64,000 nt of DNA from Caballeronia sp. LZ062 (GCF_031450785.1 NZ_JARTWB010000002.1:992001-1056000), one strand, 5' to 3'. Positions 11,666 to 22,138 are shown, counted from the stretch's first letter. Notes: generated from the letters alone by a model not told the origin. Program-made: numbers and translations.

Positions 11666-13720
11666 ATGGCTTCCAAAACATCTTCCACATCTTCCCGCTC
11701 CCGTTCCGCCGAAGAAAGCACCCCGGCGCAGCAGCCAGCAGCCGACAACACGGCAGGCGTACAGCAAGCGTTCGAGCAATGGCTGAATGCGTGGCGCGCC
11801 GTGGCCGATCCGGCTCAATGGGCCAAATTCAGTCAACAGACGAATCCTGCGGCTGACGGTTCGCCGTCGGGCGGCGGCGCGTCGGCTTCGGCTCCATTCG
11901 GCGGTTTTCCGTTCCAGGGTTTCGGCGGTCTGCCAGGGGCGCTTCCAGGCACGCTTCCCGGTGGATTTCCGACCGCGTTTCCCACCATCGCCAGCATGCC
12001 GCAGATGCCGGACCTCACGAAGATGAACGGTCTGGCGGAATTCGCGAAGCTCGCGAGCAGCATGCCGGGCTTCGGCGCGTCGATGCAGGGCCTGCCGACC
12101 TTGCCGAAGATTCCGACTGCGGCCATCGCGCCCGAGCGCCTGCATCAGCTGCAAAGCGACTACACGCGCGACGTGACCGAACTCATGAAGCAGGCGAGCG
12201 GCCAGAGCATCGACCCGTCGGCGCTCAAGGATCGGCGCTTCAAGGACACCGCCTGGCAATCGACACCCGCGTTCGCATTCACGGCCGCGTGGTATCTGCT
12301 GAACGCGCGGTATCTGCAAGAATTGGCCGATGCAGTCCAGAGCGACCCGAAGACGCGCGAACGCATTCGCTTCGCCGTGCAGCAATGGGCCGCTGCTGCC
12401 GCGCCGAGCAACTACCTCGCGCTCAATCCCGAAGCGCAGAAGGCGCTCATCGAGAGCAAGGGCGAAAGCCTGCGGCAGGGCATGCTGAACCTGCTCAACG
12501 ACATGCAGCGCGGCAAGATTTCGCAGTCGGACGAATCGGTGTTCGCCATTGGCAAGAACGTCGCGACGACCGAAGGCGCGGTGGTGTACGAGAACGAGCT
12601 CATGCAGCTCATTCAGTACAAGCCGCTCGCGCCGAAGGTCTACGCGCGGCCGCTTTTGATCGTGCCGCCGTGCATCAACAAGTTCTACATTCTGGATCTC
12701 TCGCCGGAAGGCTCGCTCGTGCGTCATGCGCTCGAATCCGGCCAGCAGGTGTTCATGATCTCGTGGCGCAATGCGGACCAGTCCATCGCGGACAAGACAT
12801 GGGACGATTACGTCGGCGATGGCGTGATGCAGGCGATGCGCGCTGTCTCCGACATCTCCGGCGCGGACAAGATCAACACGCTCGGCTTCTGCATCGGCGG
12901 GACGCTGCTCGCCACGGCGCTCGCGGTCGAAAAGGCGCGCGGCAACGAGCCGGCCGCGTCGATGACCTTGCTCACCTCGATGCTCGACTTCTCCGACACG
13001 GGCGTGCTCGACGTGTTCGTCGACGAGGCGCACGTGGCGATGCGCGAGCAGACCATCGGCGGCAAGAACGGCGCGCCGCCGGGACTCATGCGCGGCATCG
13101 AGTTCGCCAATACGTTCTCGTATCTGCGCCCGAACGATCTGGTGTGGAACTACGTCGTCGATAACTACCTGAAGGGCCGCACGCCGCAAGCGTTCGATCT
13201 GCTCTTCTGGAACAGCGATTCAACGAATCTGCCCGGTCCCATGTGCGTCTGGTATCTGCGCAACACGTATCTGGAGAACAAGCTGCGCGAGCCGGGCGCG
13301 GTGACGGTGCTGGGCGTGCCCATCGACTTGTCGACCATCACGACGCCCACATTCATCTACGGTTCACGCGAAGACCATATCGTGCCGTGGAAATCGGCGT
13401 ATGCTTCGGCGCCGCTGCTGTCCGGGCCGCAGACCTTCGTGCTCGGCGCATCCGGGCACATTGCGGGCGTGATCAATCCGCCGTCGAAGAACAAGCGGAG
13501 TTTCTGGATGCTCGACGGCGCGGGCGAGCGCCTGCCGGAGACTGCCGACGCCTGGTTCGACGCCGCGAGCGAGCATCCCGGCAGCTGGTGGCCCACGTGG
13601 ACGCAGTGGCTTGCGAAGCAGTCCGGCGAGCAGCAGACGGCAAGCGCAGGGCTCGGCTCGAAGGATTATCCTGTGATCGAGGCGGCGCCGGGCCGTTACG
13701 TCCTGAAGCGCGACAGTTGA
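11666..13720 (+). CDS. phaC: Class I polyhydroxyalkanoate synthase PhaC
   Basis: 684 residues. It polymerises (R)-3-hydroxyacyl-CoA into PHA granules. The alpha/beta-hydrolase core has the lipase-like box GFCIGG with nucleophile Cys409. Asp570 (SREDH) and His598 (ASGHIAG) complete the triad. The N-terminus is about 90 residues longer than the 589-residue Cupriavidus enzyme (Cys319): residues 62-150 are rich in Gly, Pro, Phe and Ser. The ATG at 11666 is preferred because the upstream frame reads through promoter-like sequence. It heads the phaCAB-R cluster, 62 bp before phaA. Confidence 0.95.
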   Translation: MASKTSSTSSRSRSAEESTPAQQPAADNTAGVQQAFEQWLNAWRAVADPAQWAKFSQQTNPAADGSPSGGGASASAPFGGFPFQGFGGLPGALPGTLPGGFPTAFPTIASMPQMPDLTKMNGLAEFAKLASSMPGFGASMQGLPTLPKIPTAAIAPERLHQLQSDYTRDVTELMKQASGQSIDPSALKDRRFKDTAWQSTPAFAFTAAWYLLNARYLQELADAVQSDPKTRERIRFAVQQWAAAAAPSNYLALNPEAQKALIESKGESLRQGMLNLLNDMQRGKISQSDESVFAIGKNVATTEGAVVYENELMQLIQYKPLAPKVYARPLLIVPPCINKFYILDLSPEGSLVRHALESGQQVFMISWRNADQSIADKTWDDYVGDGVMQAMRAVSDISGADKINTLGFCIGGTLLATALAVEKARGNEPAASMTLLTSMLDFSDTGVLDVFVDEAHVAMREQTIGGKNGAPPGLMRGIEFANTFSYLRPNDLVWNYVVDNYLKGRTPQAFDLLFWNSDSTNLPGPMCVWYLRNTYLENKLREPGAVTVLGVPIDLSTITTPTFIYGSREDHIVPWKSAYASAPLLSGPQTFVLGASGHIAGVINPPSKNKRSFWMLDGAGERLPETADAWFDAASEHPGSWWPTWTQWLAKQSGEQQTASAGLGSKDYPVIEAAPGRYVLKRDS

Positions 13721-13782
13721 TCGGCGCGAACGGATCAGCCGCGGGCAAACCGCTCTAACATTCGATGCCAAAGGAAACGGAA

Positions 13783-14964
13783 ATGACTGACGTAGTGATC
13801 GTATCGGCCGCGCGCACAGCGGTCGGCAAATTCGGCGGCTCGCTCGCGAAGATCGCGGCGCCGGAACTGGGCGCTACCGTGATTCGCGCCGTGCTCGAAC
13901 GCGCGGGTCTCAAGCCCGAACAGATAAGCGAAGTCATTCTGGGCCAAGTGCTGACGGCAGGCTCAGGCCAGAACCCGGCGCGTCAGTCGGTGATCAAGGC
14001 GGGCTTGCCCGAAATGGTCCCCGGCATGACGATCAACAAGGTCTGCGGCTCCGGCTTGAAGGCAGTGATGCTCGCCGCCAACGCGATCATCGCGGGCGAT
14101 TCGGAGATCATCGTCGCGGGCGGTCAGGAGAACATGAGCGCGGCGCCGCACGTGCTGCCGGGTTCGCGCGACGGCTTTCGCATGGGCGACGCGAAGCTGA
14201 TCGACTCGATGATCGTCGATGGTCTGTGGGACGTCTATAACAACTACCACATGGGCACCACGGCAGAAAACGTCGCAAAGGAATACGGCATCACGCGCGA
14301 GGCGCAGGACGCGTTCGCCGCGCTTTCGCAGAACAAGGCCGAAGCTGCTCAGAAGTCGGGCCGCTTCAACGACGAAATCGTGCCCGTGTCGATTCCGCAG
14401 CGCAAAGGCGAGCCGATCCAGTTCGCCAGCGACGAATTCGTGCGCCACGGCGTCACGGCCGAAGCGCTCGCGGGACTCAAGCCCGCGTTCTCGAAGGAAG
14501 GCACGGTGACGGCCGCGAACGCATCGGGTATCAACGACGGCGCGGCGGCGGTGGTCGTCATGTCGGCGAAGAAAGCCGAGGCGCTCGGTCTCACGCCGCT
14601 TGCGCGCATCAAGGCTTACGCGAGCGCGGGCGTCGATCCGAAAATCATGGGCATGGGTCCGGTGCCGGCATCGAAGCGCTGTCTGGAGCGCGCGGGCTGG
14701 AGCATCGACGATCTCGATCTGATGGAGATCAACGAAGCGTTCGCCGCGCAGGCGCTCGCGGTCCACAAGCAGATGGGCTGGGATCAGGAAAAGATCAACG
14801 TGAACGGCGGGGCGATCGCGATCGGCCATCCGATTGGCGCGTCGGGCTGCCGCATTCTGGTCACGCTGCTCCACGAAATGCAGAAGCGCGATGCGAAGAA
14901 GGGCCTCGCGTCGCTGTGCATCGGCGGCGGCATGGGCGTCGCGCTGGCCGTCGAGCGGCCGTAA
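13783..14964 (+). CDS. phaA: Acetyl-CoA acetyltransferase (beta-ketothiolase) PhaA
   Basis: 393 residues, the family's usual length. It condenses two acetyl-CoA into acetoacetyl-CoA, the first step to PHB. Acyl-accepting Cys88 lies in [10 protein letters not shown], the catalytic His in [10 protein letters not shown], and the second Cys in CIGGGMG near the C-terminus. The start at 13783 ([12 protein letters not shown]) has AAGGAAA ahead of it; an in-frame ATG six codons earlier is less likely. It lies between phaC and phaB, in one presumed operon. Confidence 0.95.
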   Translation: MTDVVIVSAARTAVGKFGGSLAKIAAPELGATVIRAVLERAGLKPEQISEVILGQVLTAGSGQNPARQSVIKAGLPEMVPGMTINKVCGSGLKAVMLAANAIIAGDSEIIVAGGQENMSAAPHVLPGSRDGFRMGDAKLIDSMIVDGLWDVYNNYHMGTTAENVAKEYGITREAQDAFAALSQNKAEAAQKSGRFNDEIVPVSIPQRKGEPIQFASDEFVRHGVTAEALAGLKPAFSKEGTVTAANASGINDGAAAVVVMSAKKAEALGLTPLARIKAYASAGVDPKIMGMGPVPASKRCLERAGWSIDDLDLMEINEAFAAQALAVHKQMGWDQEKINVNGGAIAIGHPIGASGCRILVTLLHEMQKRDAKKGLASLCIGGGMGVALAVERP

Positions 14965-15057
14965 GAGGGGAAGCGGCTGCGAGCGGCATCGCACAACGGA
15001 AGGGACAAGCGGGCGGCGCTCTCGGGCGCGCGCCGCATAACGAAAAGGGAGTCGAGC

Positions 15058-15798
15058 ATGACGAAGCGCGTAGCGTATGTAACGGGCGGGATGGGCGGCA
15101 TCGGCACCAGCATTTGCCAGCGGCTGCACAAGGACGGCTTCACGGTCGTCGCGGGCTGCGGGCCGAATTCTCCGCGCCGGGTGAAGTGGCTCGAAGATCA
15201 GAAGGCGCTCGGTTTCGACTTCATTGCCTCCGAGGGCAACGTCAGCGATTGGGAATCGACCAAGAACGCGTTCGACAAGGTGAAGGCCGAAGTCGGCGAA
15301 GTCGACGTGCTCGTGAACAACGCGGGCATCACGCGCGACGTCGTGTTCCGCAAGATGACGCACGATGACTGGACCGCGGTCATCGACACGAACCTGACGA
15401 GCCTCTTCAACGTCACGAAGCAGGTGATCGACGGCATGGTCGAGCGCGGCTGGGGCCGCGTCATCAATATTTCGTCGGTGAACGGGCAGAAGGGCCAGTT
15501 CGGCCAGACGAACTATTCGACGGCCAAGGCCGGCATTCACGGCTTCACCATGGCGCTCGCGCAGGAAGTGGCGACCAAGGGCGTGACGGTCAACACGGTC
15601 TCGCCGGGCTACATCGGCACGGACATGGTGAAGTCCATTCGCCCGGAAGTGCTGGAGAAGATCGTCGCGACAATTCCGGTGCGGCGTCTCGGCACGCCGG
15701 ACGAGATCGGCTCGATCGTCGCGTGGCTCGCGTCGGAGGAATCGGGTTTCTCCACCGGGGCGGATTTTTCGCTCAACGGTGGATTGCACATGGGCTGA
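15058..15798 (+). CDS. phaB: Acetoacetyl-CoA reductase PhaB
   Basis: 246 residues, short-chain dehydrogenase. It reduces acetoacetyl-CoA to (R)-3-hydroxybutyryl-CoA with NADPH. The nucleotide loop is TGGMGGIG (9-16); the catalytic residues are Ser140, Tyr153 and Lys157 (YSTAK), at the same positions as in Cupriavidus PhaB. A GGGAG ribosome site precedes the ATG. It lies 93 bp after phaA and 161 bp before phaR. Confidence 0.96.
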   Translation: MTKRVAYVTGGMGGIGTSICQRLHKDGFTVVAGCGPNSPRRVKWLEDQKALGFDFIASEGNVSDWESTKNAFDKVKAEVGEVDVLVNNAGITRDVVFRKMTHDDWTAVIDTNLTSLFNVTKQVIDGMVERGWGRVINISSVNGQKGQFGQTNYSTAKAGIHGFTMALAQEVATKGVTVNTVSPGYIGTDMVKSIRPEVLEKIVATIPVRRLGTPDEIGSIVAWLASEESGFSTGADFSLNGGLHMG

Positions 15799-15959
15799 CG
15801 GGCCGCGATCGCAGGCGGGGCGCATGGGGCGCCCGCGCCGGCGAATGCCGCCTGCCGGATACATCAACGATGCGGCGAACCCGCAGCAACGCTTTTTTGC
15901 GACAACGCAAGACATGCTTGCTGCCATCGCAGTAAAGTCTCGCGTTTTGAAGGCGTTCA

Positions 15960-16535
15960 ATGACCACCACGACTACTACAAAGAAATCCGCCGAACGACT
16001 CATCAAAAAATATCCGAACCGGCGGCTCTATGACACGGAGACGAGCACCTACATCACGTTGTCCGACGTGAAGCAGCTCGTGCTCGATCAGGAAGACTTC
16101 AAGGTGCTCGACGCCAAGTCCAACGACGACCTGACGCGCAGCATACTCCTGCAGATCATTCTGGAAGAAGAGAGCGGCGGCCTGCCGATGTTCTCGTCCG
16201 TGATGCTCTCGCAGATCATCCGCTTCTACGGCCACGCCATGCAGGGCATGATGGGCACGTATCTGGAGAAGAACATCCAGGCGTTCATCGACATTCAGCA
16301 GAAGCTCTCCGAGCAGAGCAAGGGCATCTACGACGGCAACGCGCTCAACCCGGAAGTGTGGTCGCAGTTCATGAACATGCAGGCCCCGATGATGCAGGGC
16401 ATGATGACGAGCTACATCGAGCAGTCGAAGAACATGTTCGTGCAGATGCAAGAGCAGATGCAGAATCAGGCGAAAACGATGTTCAACACGTTCCCGTTTC
16501 CGACACCGACTGCGCCGTCAGGAGAAAAGAAGTAG
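15960..16535 (+). CDS. phaR: PHA synthesis repressor PhaR
   Basis: 191 residues. It is a DNA- and PHB-binding regulator that represses phasin and PHA genes until polymer is present. The N-terminal DNA-binding domain holds the family motif LIKKYPNRRLYDTETSTYITL (about residues 13-33), followed by the PHB-accumulation regulatory domain (MLSQIIRFYGHAMQGMMG) and a Met/Gln-rich C-terminal half. The start is MTTTTTTKK, a run of six Thr codons. It closes the phaCAB-R cluster as in other Burkholderiales. Confidence 0.95.
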   Translation: MTTTTTTKKSAERLIKKYPNRRLYDTETSTYITLSDVKQLVLDQEDFKVLDAKSNDDLTRSILLQIILEEESGGLPMFSSVMLSQIIRFYGHAMQGMMGTYLEKNIQAFIDIQQKLSEQSKGIYDGNALNPEVWSQFMNMQAPMMQGMMTSYIEQSKNMFVQMQEQMQNQAKTMFNTFPFPTPTAPSGEKK

Positions 16536-16540
16536 GGTAG

Positions 16541-16572
16541 CCGGGCGTTCTCGCTTCGGGCGAGCGGCCCGG
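16541..16572 (+). terminator. Hairpin after phaR
   Basis: Outer stem CCGGGC/GCCCGG with an inner stem CTCG/CGAG, six bases after the phaR stop. No clear T-run follows, so termination here is uncertain. Confidence 0.4.
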
Positions 16573-16653
16573 AACGGCTTTCGGGATGCTCCGGGGTAAA
16601 ATACGGGATTGGCCTCGTGCGTCCGGCGACGCCCCTCATCCGACCGTTTCCCC

Positions 16654-18045
16654 GTGAAAAATTCCACAGATTCAATCGTCAAGACGAATTCCGCGCCGAA
16701 GATCGGCATGGTCAGCCTCGGCTGCCCGAAAGCCCTCGTCGATTCGGAGCAGATCATCACCCAGTTGCGCGCCGAGGGTTATCAAATCTCCGGCAGCTAT
16801 GACGGCGCCGACCTCGTCGTCGTCAACACGTGCGGCTTTATCGACGAAGCCGTGCAGGAAAGCCTCGACGCCATCGGCGAGGCGCTCAACGAAAACGGCA
16901 AGGTCATCGTGACCGGCTGCCTCGGCGCGAAAAAGAGCGCGAGCGGCAGCGGGCTCATCGAAGAAGTGCATCCGAAGGTGCTGGCCGTCACCGGCCCGCA
17001 CGCGACCAACGAAGTGATGAACGCGGTCCACGCGCACTTGCCGAAGCCGCACGATCCGTTCGTCGATCTCGTGCCGCCCGCCGGCATCAAGCTCACGCCG
17101 CGCCACTACGCGTATCTCAAGATTTCCGAAGGCTGCAACCACCGTTGCACGTTCTGCATCATTCCGTCGATGCGCGGCGATCTCGTTTCGCGTCCCGTCG
17201 CGGAAGTGATGCTCGAAGCCGAGAATCTCTTCAAGTCGGGCGTGAAGGAACTCCTCGTCATCTCGCAGGACACGAGCGCGTATGGCGTCGACGTGAAGTA
17301 CCGCACGGGTTTCTGGAACGGCAAGCCGCTCAAGACGCGCATGACGGAACTCGTCGGTGCGCTGGGCGAACTGGCCGCGCAGTACGGCGCGTGGGTCCGC
17401 CTGCACTACGTGTATCCGTATCCGAGCGTCGATGAAGTCATCCCGATGATGGCGGAAGGCCCGCTCAAGGGGCACGTCTTGCCGTATCTCGACGTGCCGT
17501 TCCAGCACGCGCATCCCGAAGTGCTCAAGCGCATGAAGCGCCCGGCCAACGCCGAAAAGGTGCTGGAGCGCGTGAAGGCCTGGCGCGCCATGTGCCCGGA
17601 TCTGACGATTCGCAGCACGTTCATCGCGGGCTTTCCGGGCGAGACGGAAGAGCAGTTCCAGACGCTGCTCGACTTCATCGAGGAAGCGGATCTGGATCGC
17701 GTCGGCTGCTTCGCGTATTCGCCAGTCGAAGGCGCCACCGCCAACGAGCTCGACGGCGCGCTGCCCGACGAGCTGCGCGAGGAACGCCGCGCGCGTTTCA
17801 TGGAACTGGCCGAGGAACTGTCGGCGAAGCGCATGAAGAAGAAGGTCGGCAAGACGCTGAAAGTGCTGGTCGATGAAATCAGCGCGGAAGGCGGAATCGG
17901 GCGCACGGCAGCGGATGCGCCGGAAATCGACGGCGTCGTGTATATCGCGCCGCCGACGAAGGCGTCGAAGCGCTACAAGGCGGGCGACTTCGTTTCGGTG
18001 AAGATCACGGGCGCGGACGGCCACGATCTCTGGGGCGAGGTCTGA
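16654..18045 (+). CDS. rimO: Ribosomal protein uS12 methylthiotransferase RimO
   Basis: 463 residues from a GTG start, chosen because homologues begin about 12 residues before [13 protein letters not shown]; an upstream ATG at 16609 would add 15 unlike residues. It adds a methylthio group to an Asp of ribosomal protein uS12 using radical SAM chemistry. The N-terminal cluster Cys are residues 24, 60 and 89; the radical-SAM motif CNHRCTFC is at 161-168. A C-terminal TRAM domain spans roughly 395-463. The following kinase gene starts 3 bp after the stop. Confidence 0.94.
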   Translation: MKNSTDSIVKTNSAPKIGMVSLGCPKALVDSEQIITQLRAEGYQISGSYDGADLVVVNTCGFIDEAVQESLDAIGEALNENGKVIVTGCLGAKKSASGSGLIEEVHPKVLAVTGPHATNEVMNAVHAHLPKPHDPFVDLVPPAGIKLTPRHYAYLKISEGCNHRCTFCIIPSMRGDLVSRPVAEVMLEAENLFKSGVKELLVISQDTSAYGVDVKYRTGFWNGKPLKTRMTELVGALGELAAQYGAWVRLHYVYPYPSVDEVIPMMAEGPLKGHVLPYLDVPFQHAHPEVLKRMKRPANAEKVLERVKAWRAMCPDLTIRSTFIAGFPGETEEQFQTLLDFIEEADLDRVGCFAYSPVEGATANELDGALPDELREERRARFMELAEELSAKRMKKKVGKTLKVLVDEISAEGGIGRTAADAPEIDGVVYIAPPTKASKRYKAGDFVSVKITGADGHDLWGEV

Positions 18046-18048
18046 TCG

Positions 18049-18972
18049 ATGACCCCGCAAACGCCGCACATCCTCGCGCTCGGCGAGGCGATGATCGAGT
18101 TCAATCAGTCCAAGCGTGACGAGCCGGCGTATCTGCAAGGCTTCGGCGGCGACGTGTCGAATTTCCTGATTGCGGCGGCGCGGCAGGGCGCCGCGACCGG
18201 CTTCGTTTCGGCGGTCGGCAACGATGGTTTCGGGCAACTGCTGCTCGATCTGTGGCGCGCGGAGAACGTCGATACGTCCGCCGTTCGCGTCGATCCGGAC
18301 GCGCCAACGGGCGTTTATTTCGTGTCTCACGGCCCGAGCGGGCATCGCTTCGACTATCTGCGCGCGGGGTCGGCGGCGAGCCGCTATGCGCCGTCGCATC
18401 TGCCGCTCGACATGATCGCGGCGGCGAAAGTGGTGCATCTGTCGGGTATCAGTCTCGCCATCGGCGCGAGCGCGTGCGATGCCGCGTTCGCCGCCATCGA
18501 CCATGCGCGCATCAACGGCGTGCAGGTCAGCTTCGACACGAACCTGCGCTTGAAGCTCTGGCCGCTCGCCCGCGCCCGCGCGGTGATGCTCGAAGCGATC
18601 CGCCGGAGCGACATCTGCCTGCCGAGCTGGGACGACGTCACCGTGCTCACGGGCCACGAAGACAAAGACGCCATCGTCGACACGCTGCTCGCGCTCGGCC
18701 CGAAGATTATCGCGATGAAGCTCGGCCGCGAAGGCGCGTATATCGCGACTCCGGACGAGCGGCGCGTGGTGCCGGGCCGTGTCGTGAACGCGGTCGATGC
18801 GACCGGCGCGGGCGATTGCTTCGGCGGCGCATTCATCGCGCGGCTGGTTGCGGGCGACGATCCTTTCACTGCGGCGCACTACGCCAACGCGGCGGCGGCC
18901 TTGTCGACGCAGGGTTTCGGCGCGGTTGCGCCGATTCCAGACCGGGCGGCCGTCGAACGCGCGCTGGCGTGA
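18049..18972 (+). CDS. kdgK: PfkB-family sugar kinase, probably 2-keto-3-deoxygluconate kinase
   Basis: 307 residues of the ribokinase/PfkB family. The N-terminal substrate region is ILALGEAMIEFNQ...GFGGDVSNF. The C-terminal signature is NAVDATGAGDCFGGAF with the catalytic Asp of GAGD. Similarity is to KdgK, which phosphorylates 2-keto-3-deoxygluconate for the Entner-Doudoroff route. It lies 3 bp after rimO, so it is probably co-transcribed. A second PfkB kinase in the window (50369-51367) is the ketogluconate kinase; this one lacks such a context, so substrate is the uncertain point. Confidence 0.8.
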   Translation: MTPQTPHILALGEAMIEFNQSKRDEPAYLQGFGGDVSNFLIAAARQGAATGFVSAVGNDGFGQLLLDLWRAENVDTSAVRVDPDAPTGVYFVSHGPSGHRFDYLRAGSAASRYAPSHLPLDMIAAAKVVHLSGISLAIGASACDAAFAAIDHARINGVQVSFDTNLRLKLWPLARARAVMLEAIRRSDICLPSWDDVTVLTGHEDKDAIVDTLLALGPKIIAMKLGREGAYIATPDERRVVPGRVVNAVDATGAGDCFGGAFIARLVAGDDPFTAAHYANAAAALSTQGFGAVAPIPDRAAVERALA

Positions 18973-19010
18973 GCTCTCAAAAAAATCACTCGATAGAAAC
19001 AGGAGACGAC

Positions 19011-20195
19011 ATGGAACGCGAAGTGGTGGTGGCAAGCGGCGTGCGCACGGCAATCGGCGATTTCGGCGGCGCGCTCAAGGATTTCACGCCGACCGATCTC
19101 GGCGCGCGCGTGGTGCGCGAGGCGCTGTCCCGCGCGAACGTCGCGGGCGAGGAAGTCGGACACGTCGTGTTCGGCAACGTGATCCAGACCGAGCCGCGCG
19201 ACATGTATCTCGCGCGCGTCGCGGCGCTCGACGGCGGCGTGTCGCAGCACGCGCCCGCGCTCACCGTCAACCGGCTGTGCGGCTCGGGCTTGCAGGCGAT
19301 CGTCTCCGCCGCGCAGTCGATTCTGCTCGGCGATGCGGATATTGCCATCGGTGGCGGCGCGGAAAGCATGAGCCGCGCGCCTTACGTGATGCCCGCCGCG
19401 CGCTTCGGTCAGCGCATGGGCGATGCCCGCGTCGTCGACATGATGCTCGGCGCGCTGAACGACCCGTTCCACAAGATTCACATGGGCGTGACGGCGGAGA
19501 ACGTCGCGAACAAGTACGGCATCACGCGCGAGGCGCAGGACGCGCTCGCGCTGGAATCGCACCGTCGCGCGGCCAACGCCATCGAAGCCGGTTATTTCAA
19601 GGAGCAGATTCTGCCGATCACGCTGGCATCGAAGAAGGGCGACACCGTCTTCGACCGCGACGAGCATGTGCGCATGAACGCGACGGCGGAAGACTTCGCG
19701 AAGCTGAAGCCGGTCTTCGCGAAGGAGAACGGCACGGTGACGGCGGGCAACGCGTCCGGCATCAACGACGCGGCGGCGGCCGTCGTGCTGATGGAGCGCG
19801 GCGTGGCCGAGAAGCGCGGCGCGCGGCCTCTCGCGCGGCTCGTCGCTTACGCGCACGCGGGCGTCGATCCGACGATCATGGGCATCGGTCCTGTGCCGGC
19901 CACGCGCAAGGTGCTGGAGCGCGCGGGCCTCTCCGTCGACGATCTCGACGTGATCGAAGCCAACGAGGCGTTCGCCGCGCAAGCCTGCGCGGTCACGCAG
20001 GAACTGCGGCTCGATCCCGCGAAGGTGAACCCGAACGGCTCGGGCATTTCGCTCGGACATCCGATTGGCGCGACCGGCGCGCTCATCACGGTGAAGGCGC
20101 TGTACGAACTGCAGCGCATCGGCGGGCGGTATGCGCTCGTGACCATGTGCATCGGCGGCGGGCAGGGCATCGCGGCGATTTTCGAGCGTATCTGA
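19011..20195 (+). CDS. bktB: Beta-ketothiolase BktB
   Basis: 394 residues. This thiolase accepts longer ketoacyl-CoA (for example ketovaleryl-CoA) as well as acetoacetyl-CoA, so it can feed 3-hydroxyvalerate units into PHA. Acyl-accepting Cys90 lies in TVNRLCGSGLQAI, His in SLGHPIGATG, and the second Cys in MCIGGGQG. Segments such as VFGNVIQTEPRDMYLARVAA and [15 protein letters not shown] match the Cupriavidus BktB type rather than PhaA. AGGAGA precedes the ATG. The frame is open far upstream of the start but does not resemble a thiolase there. Confidence 0.92.
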   Translation: MEREVVVASGVRTAIGDFGGALKDFTPTDLGARVVREALSRANVAGEEVGHVVFGNVIQTEPRDMYLARVAALDGGVSQHAPALTVNRLCGSGLQAIVSAAQSILLGDADIAIGGGAESMSRAPYVMPAARFGQRMGDARVVDMMLGALNDPFHKIHMGVTAENVANKYGITREAQDALALESHRRAANAIEAGYFKEQILPITLASKKGDTVFDRDEHVRMNATAEDFAKLKPVFAKENGTVTAGNASGINDAAAAVVLMERGVAEKRGARPLARLVAYAHAGVDPTIMGIGPVPATRKVLERAGLSVDDLDVIEANEAFAAQACAVTQELRLDPAKVNPNGSGISLGHPIGATGALITVKALYELQRIGGRYALVTMCIGGGQGIAAIFERI

Positions 20196-20217
20196 CGTGG
20201 TATCGAAGGGAAGAAGG

Positions 20218-20886
20218 ATGAAGGAAGCATTCAGGCGGCCGGGCTTGCCGGTCGCGGTCACGATCATCGCCGGCTTGACCGCGGCGTTCGCGCTCGCGGG
20301 CTGCAATTCGCCGATGCCGCCGGATTCGTCGGCGGCGGCGTCCACTAGCGCCGCCCGGAGCGCCCCGAGCGGCGAATCGTACGGCGCGGACAAGGCGATT
20401 CGGACACTCGCGCTGCCGCCGCAGAAACCGCTTTCGCCGAACCCGGAGTACGCGCATTTTCCGCGCTACGTGGGCACGCTCGGCGGCAGGCAGATCGAGA
20501 TGAAGCTCGGCGCCAAGACCGACGATGCGTCCGGCGTGCACGGAGAATATCGCTTCGCCGACAGTTCCTCGGTGATTCTCGTGGCGGGCGACCGCGACGG
20601 CGAAACGCTCGAAATCGAGGAATCGAACGACGGGACGCACATCACCGGCAACTGGGTCGGCAAGTTCGAGGCAGACGGAAGCGTTTCGGGCGAGCGCATG
20701 GATCCGGACGATTCGAATGCGCAGCCTTTCGAGTTGCGGCCTGCCGTGGCCGGCGTCATGCTTCCGCGCCTGCCTGCGGGCAATGCTGCGCCTGCCGCGC
20801 CATCGCTTGAGCCGGCGCCTCCTGCGCTGCCGCCGTCGCCGCCGAACGCCGTCGGCGGCACGAGCAACGTCATCATCGGCGAATAA
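20218..20886 (+). CDS. Putative lipoprotein of unknown function
   Basis: 222 residues. MKEAFRRPG, a hydrophobic stretch and ALAGC form a lipoprotein signal, so the mature protein is probably anchored by a lipidated Cys. After a Ser/Ala/Pro-rich linker comes a domain with HFPRYVGTLGGRQIEMKLG and VHGEYRFADSS, which looks beta-rich and could be a small barrel or sandwich. The C-terminus is Pro/Ala-rich. A purine-rich ribosome site precedes the ATG at 20218. It lies 22 bp after bktB and 32 bp before metC. I do not recognise a function. Confidence 0.75.
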   Translation: MKEAFRRPGLPVAVTIIAGLTAAFALAGCNSPMPPDSSAAASTSAARSAPSGESYGADKAIRTLALPPQKPLSPNPEYAHFPRYVGTLGGRQIEMKLGAKTDDASGVHGEYRFADSSSVILVAGDRDGETLEIEESNDGTHITGNWVGKFEADGSVSGERMDPDDSNAQPFELRPAVAGVMLPRLPAGNAAPAAPSLEPAPPALPPSPPNAVGGTSNVIIGE

Positions 20887-20918
20887 AGCCTTCTCTCATC
20901 TCCGCTCACAGCAAGCCC

Positions 20919-22112
20919 ATGACCGATTCCAGCAGCAAGGACCGCGACCTGCAAACGCGCATCGTGCAGCCGAACGACCGCATCACGCCCGGCTTCGAGT
21001 CGTTCGCCGTGCCGGTGGCGCGGGCATCGACGGTCGTTTTTCCCGACCTGGCAACCATGCGCGCGCTCGTCTGGAGCGATGACGCCAAGTGGCGCTACGG
21101 TCTGCACGGCACGCCCACGACGATTGCGCTCGCGCAGCGGCTCGCGGCCATCGAGGGCGGCGATCATGCGCTCTTGCAGCCGTCCGGCCTCGCGGCGATT
21201 TCGAACGTGTACTTCGGCCTCGTCAAAGCGGGCGATCATGTGCTCGTGCCGGACAACGCCTATTCGCCGAATCGCGAACACGCGGACTGGCTCGCCGCCG
21301 ATTTCGGTCTCGAAGTCAGCTACTACGATCCGATGATCGGCGCCGGCATCGCCGATTTCATCCGTCCGAACACGAAGCTCATCTGGCTCGAAGCGCCCGG
21401 CTCGGTCACGATGGAAGTGCAGGACGTGCCCGCTATTACCACGGTCGCGCGCGCACGCGGCATCGTGACCGCGATCGACAACACGTTCTCGGCAGGACTC
21501 GCGTTCAAGCCGTTCGATCACGGCGTCGATATCTCGGTGCAGGCGCTGACGAAGTATCAGTCGGGCGGCAGCGACATTCTGATGGGCGCAACGATCACGC
21601 GCGATGTCGAACTGCATAAGAAGCTCAAGCGCGCGCGGATGCGTCTGGGCGTAGGCGTGTCGGCGGACGATGCATCGCTCGTCGCGCGCAGCCTGCCTTC
21701 GATGAAACTGCGTTACGGAGCGCATGACCGCTCGGCGCTCGCGCTCGCACGCTGGCTCAAGACGCGTCCGGAAGTGGCGGCGGTCCTGCATCCGGCGCTG
21801 GACGATTGCCCCGGCCACGCGTTTTTCGAACGCGACTTTTCGGGCGGTGCGGGCGGATTGTTCTCGATCGTATTCGATGCCCGTTACAGTGCCGCTCAGG
21901 TCGATGCGTTCGTCGAGGCGCTCGAGTTGTTTTCCATCGGCTGGAGCTGGGGCGGCGCGCATAGCCTCGCGATGCCGTACAACGTGCGCTCGATGCGCAC
22001 CGCGTCGCAATGGCCGCACGAAGGCGTGCTCGTGCGGCTGTACGTGGGTCTGGAAGACGAAGCGGACTTGCGCGCGGATATCGAATCCGCGTTCGGCAAG
22101 GCGCTCGGATAA
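20919..22112 (+). CDS. metC: Cystathionine beta-lyase
   Basis: 397 residues, PLP-dependent Cys/Met metabolism family. It cleaves cystathionine to homocysteine, pyruvate and ammonia. The PLP lysine is Lys212 in QALTKYQSGGSD. Other family motifs are LEAPGSVTMEVQD and TAIDNTFSAGL. The sequence YGLHGTPTTIALAQRLAAIEGG is typical of MetC rather than cystathionine gamma-synthase. It is convergent with serB, with 26 bp between the stop codons and no obvious terminator. Confidence 0.9.
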   Translation: MTDSSSKDRDLQTRIVQPNDRITPGFESFAVPVARASTVVFPDLATMRALVWSDDAKWRYGLHGTPTTIALAQRLAAIEGGDHALLQPSGLAAISNVYFGLVKAGDHVLVPDNAYSPNREHADWLAADFGLEVSYYDPMIGAGIADFIRPNTKLIWLEAPGSVTMEVQDVPAITTVARARGIVTAIDNTFSAGLAFKPFDHGVDISVQALTKYQSGGSDILMGATITRDVELHKKLKRARMRLGVGVSADDASLVARSLPSMKLRYGAHDRSALALARWLKTRPEVAAVLHPALDDCPGHAFFERDFSGGAGGLFSIVFDARYSAAQVDAFVEALELFSIGWSWGGAHSLAMPYNVRSMRTASQWPHEGVLVRLYVGLEDEADLRADIESAFGKALG

Positions 22113-22138
22113 CGCGACGGACGATACGATCGCCTGGT

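Noticed and set aside
13963..15960. A 665-codon open frame antisense to phaA and phaB
   Set aside because: Same reasoning: codon use mirrors the sense genes and the protein is Arg/His-rich without known motifs.
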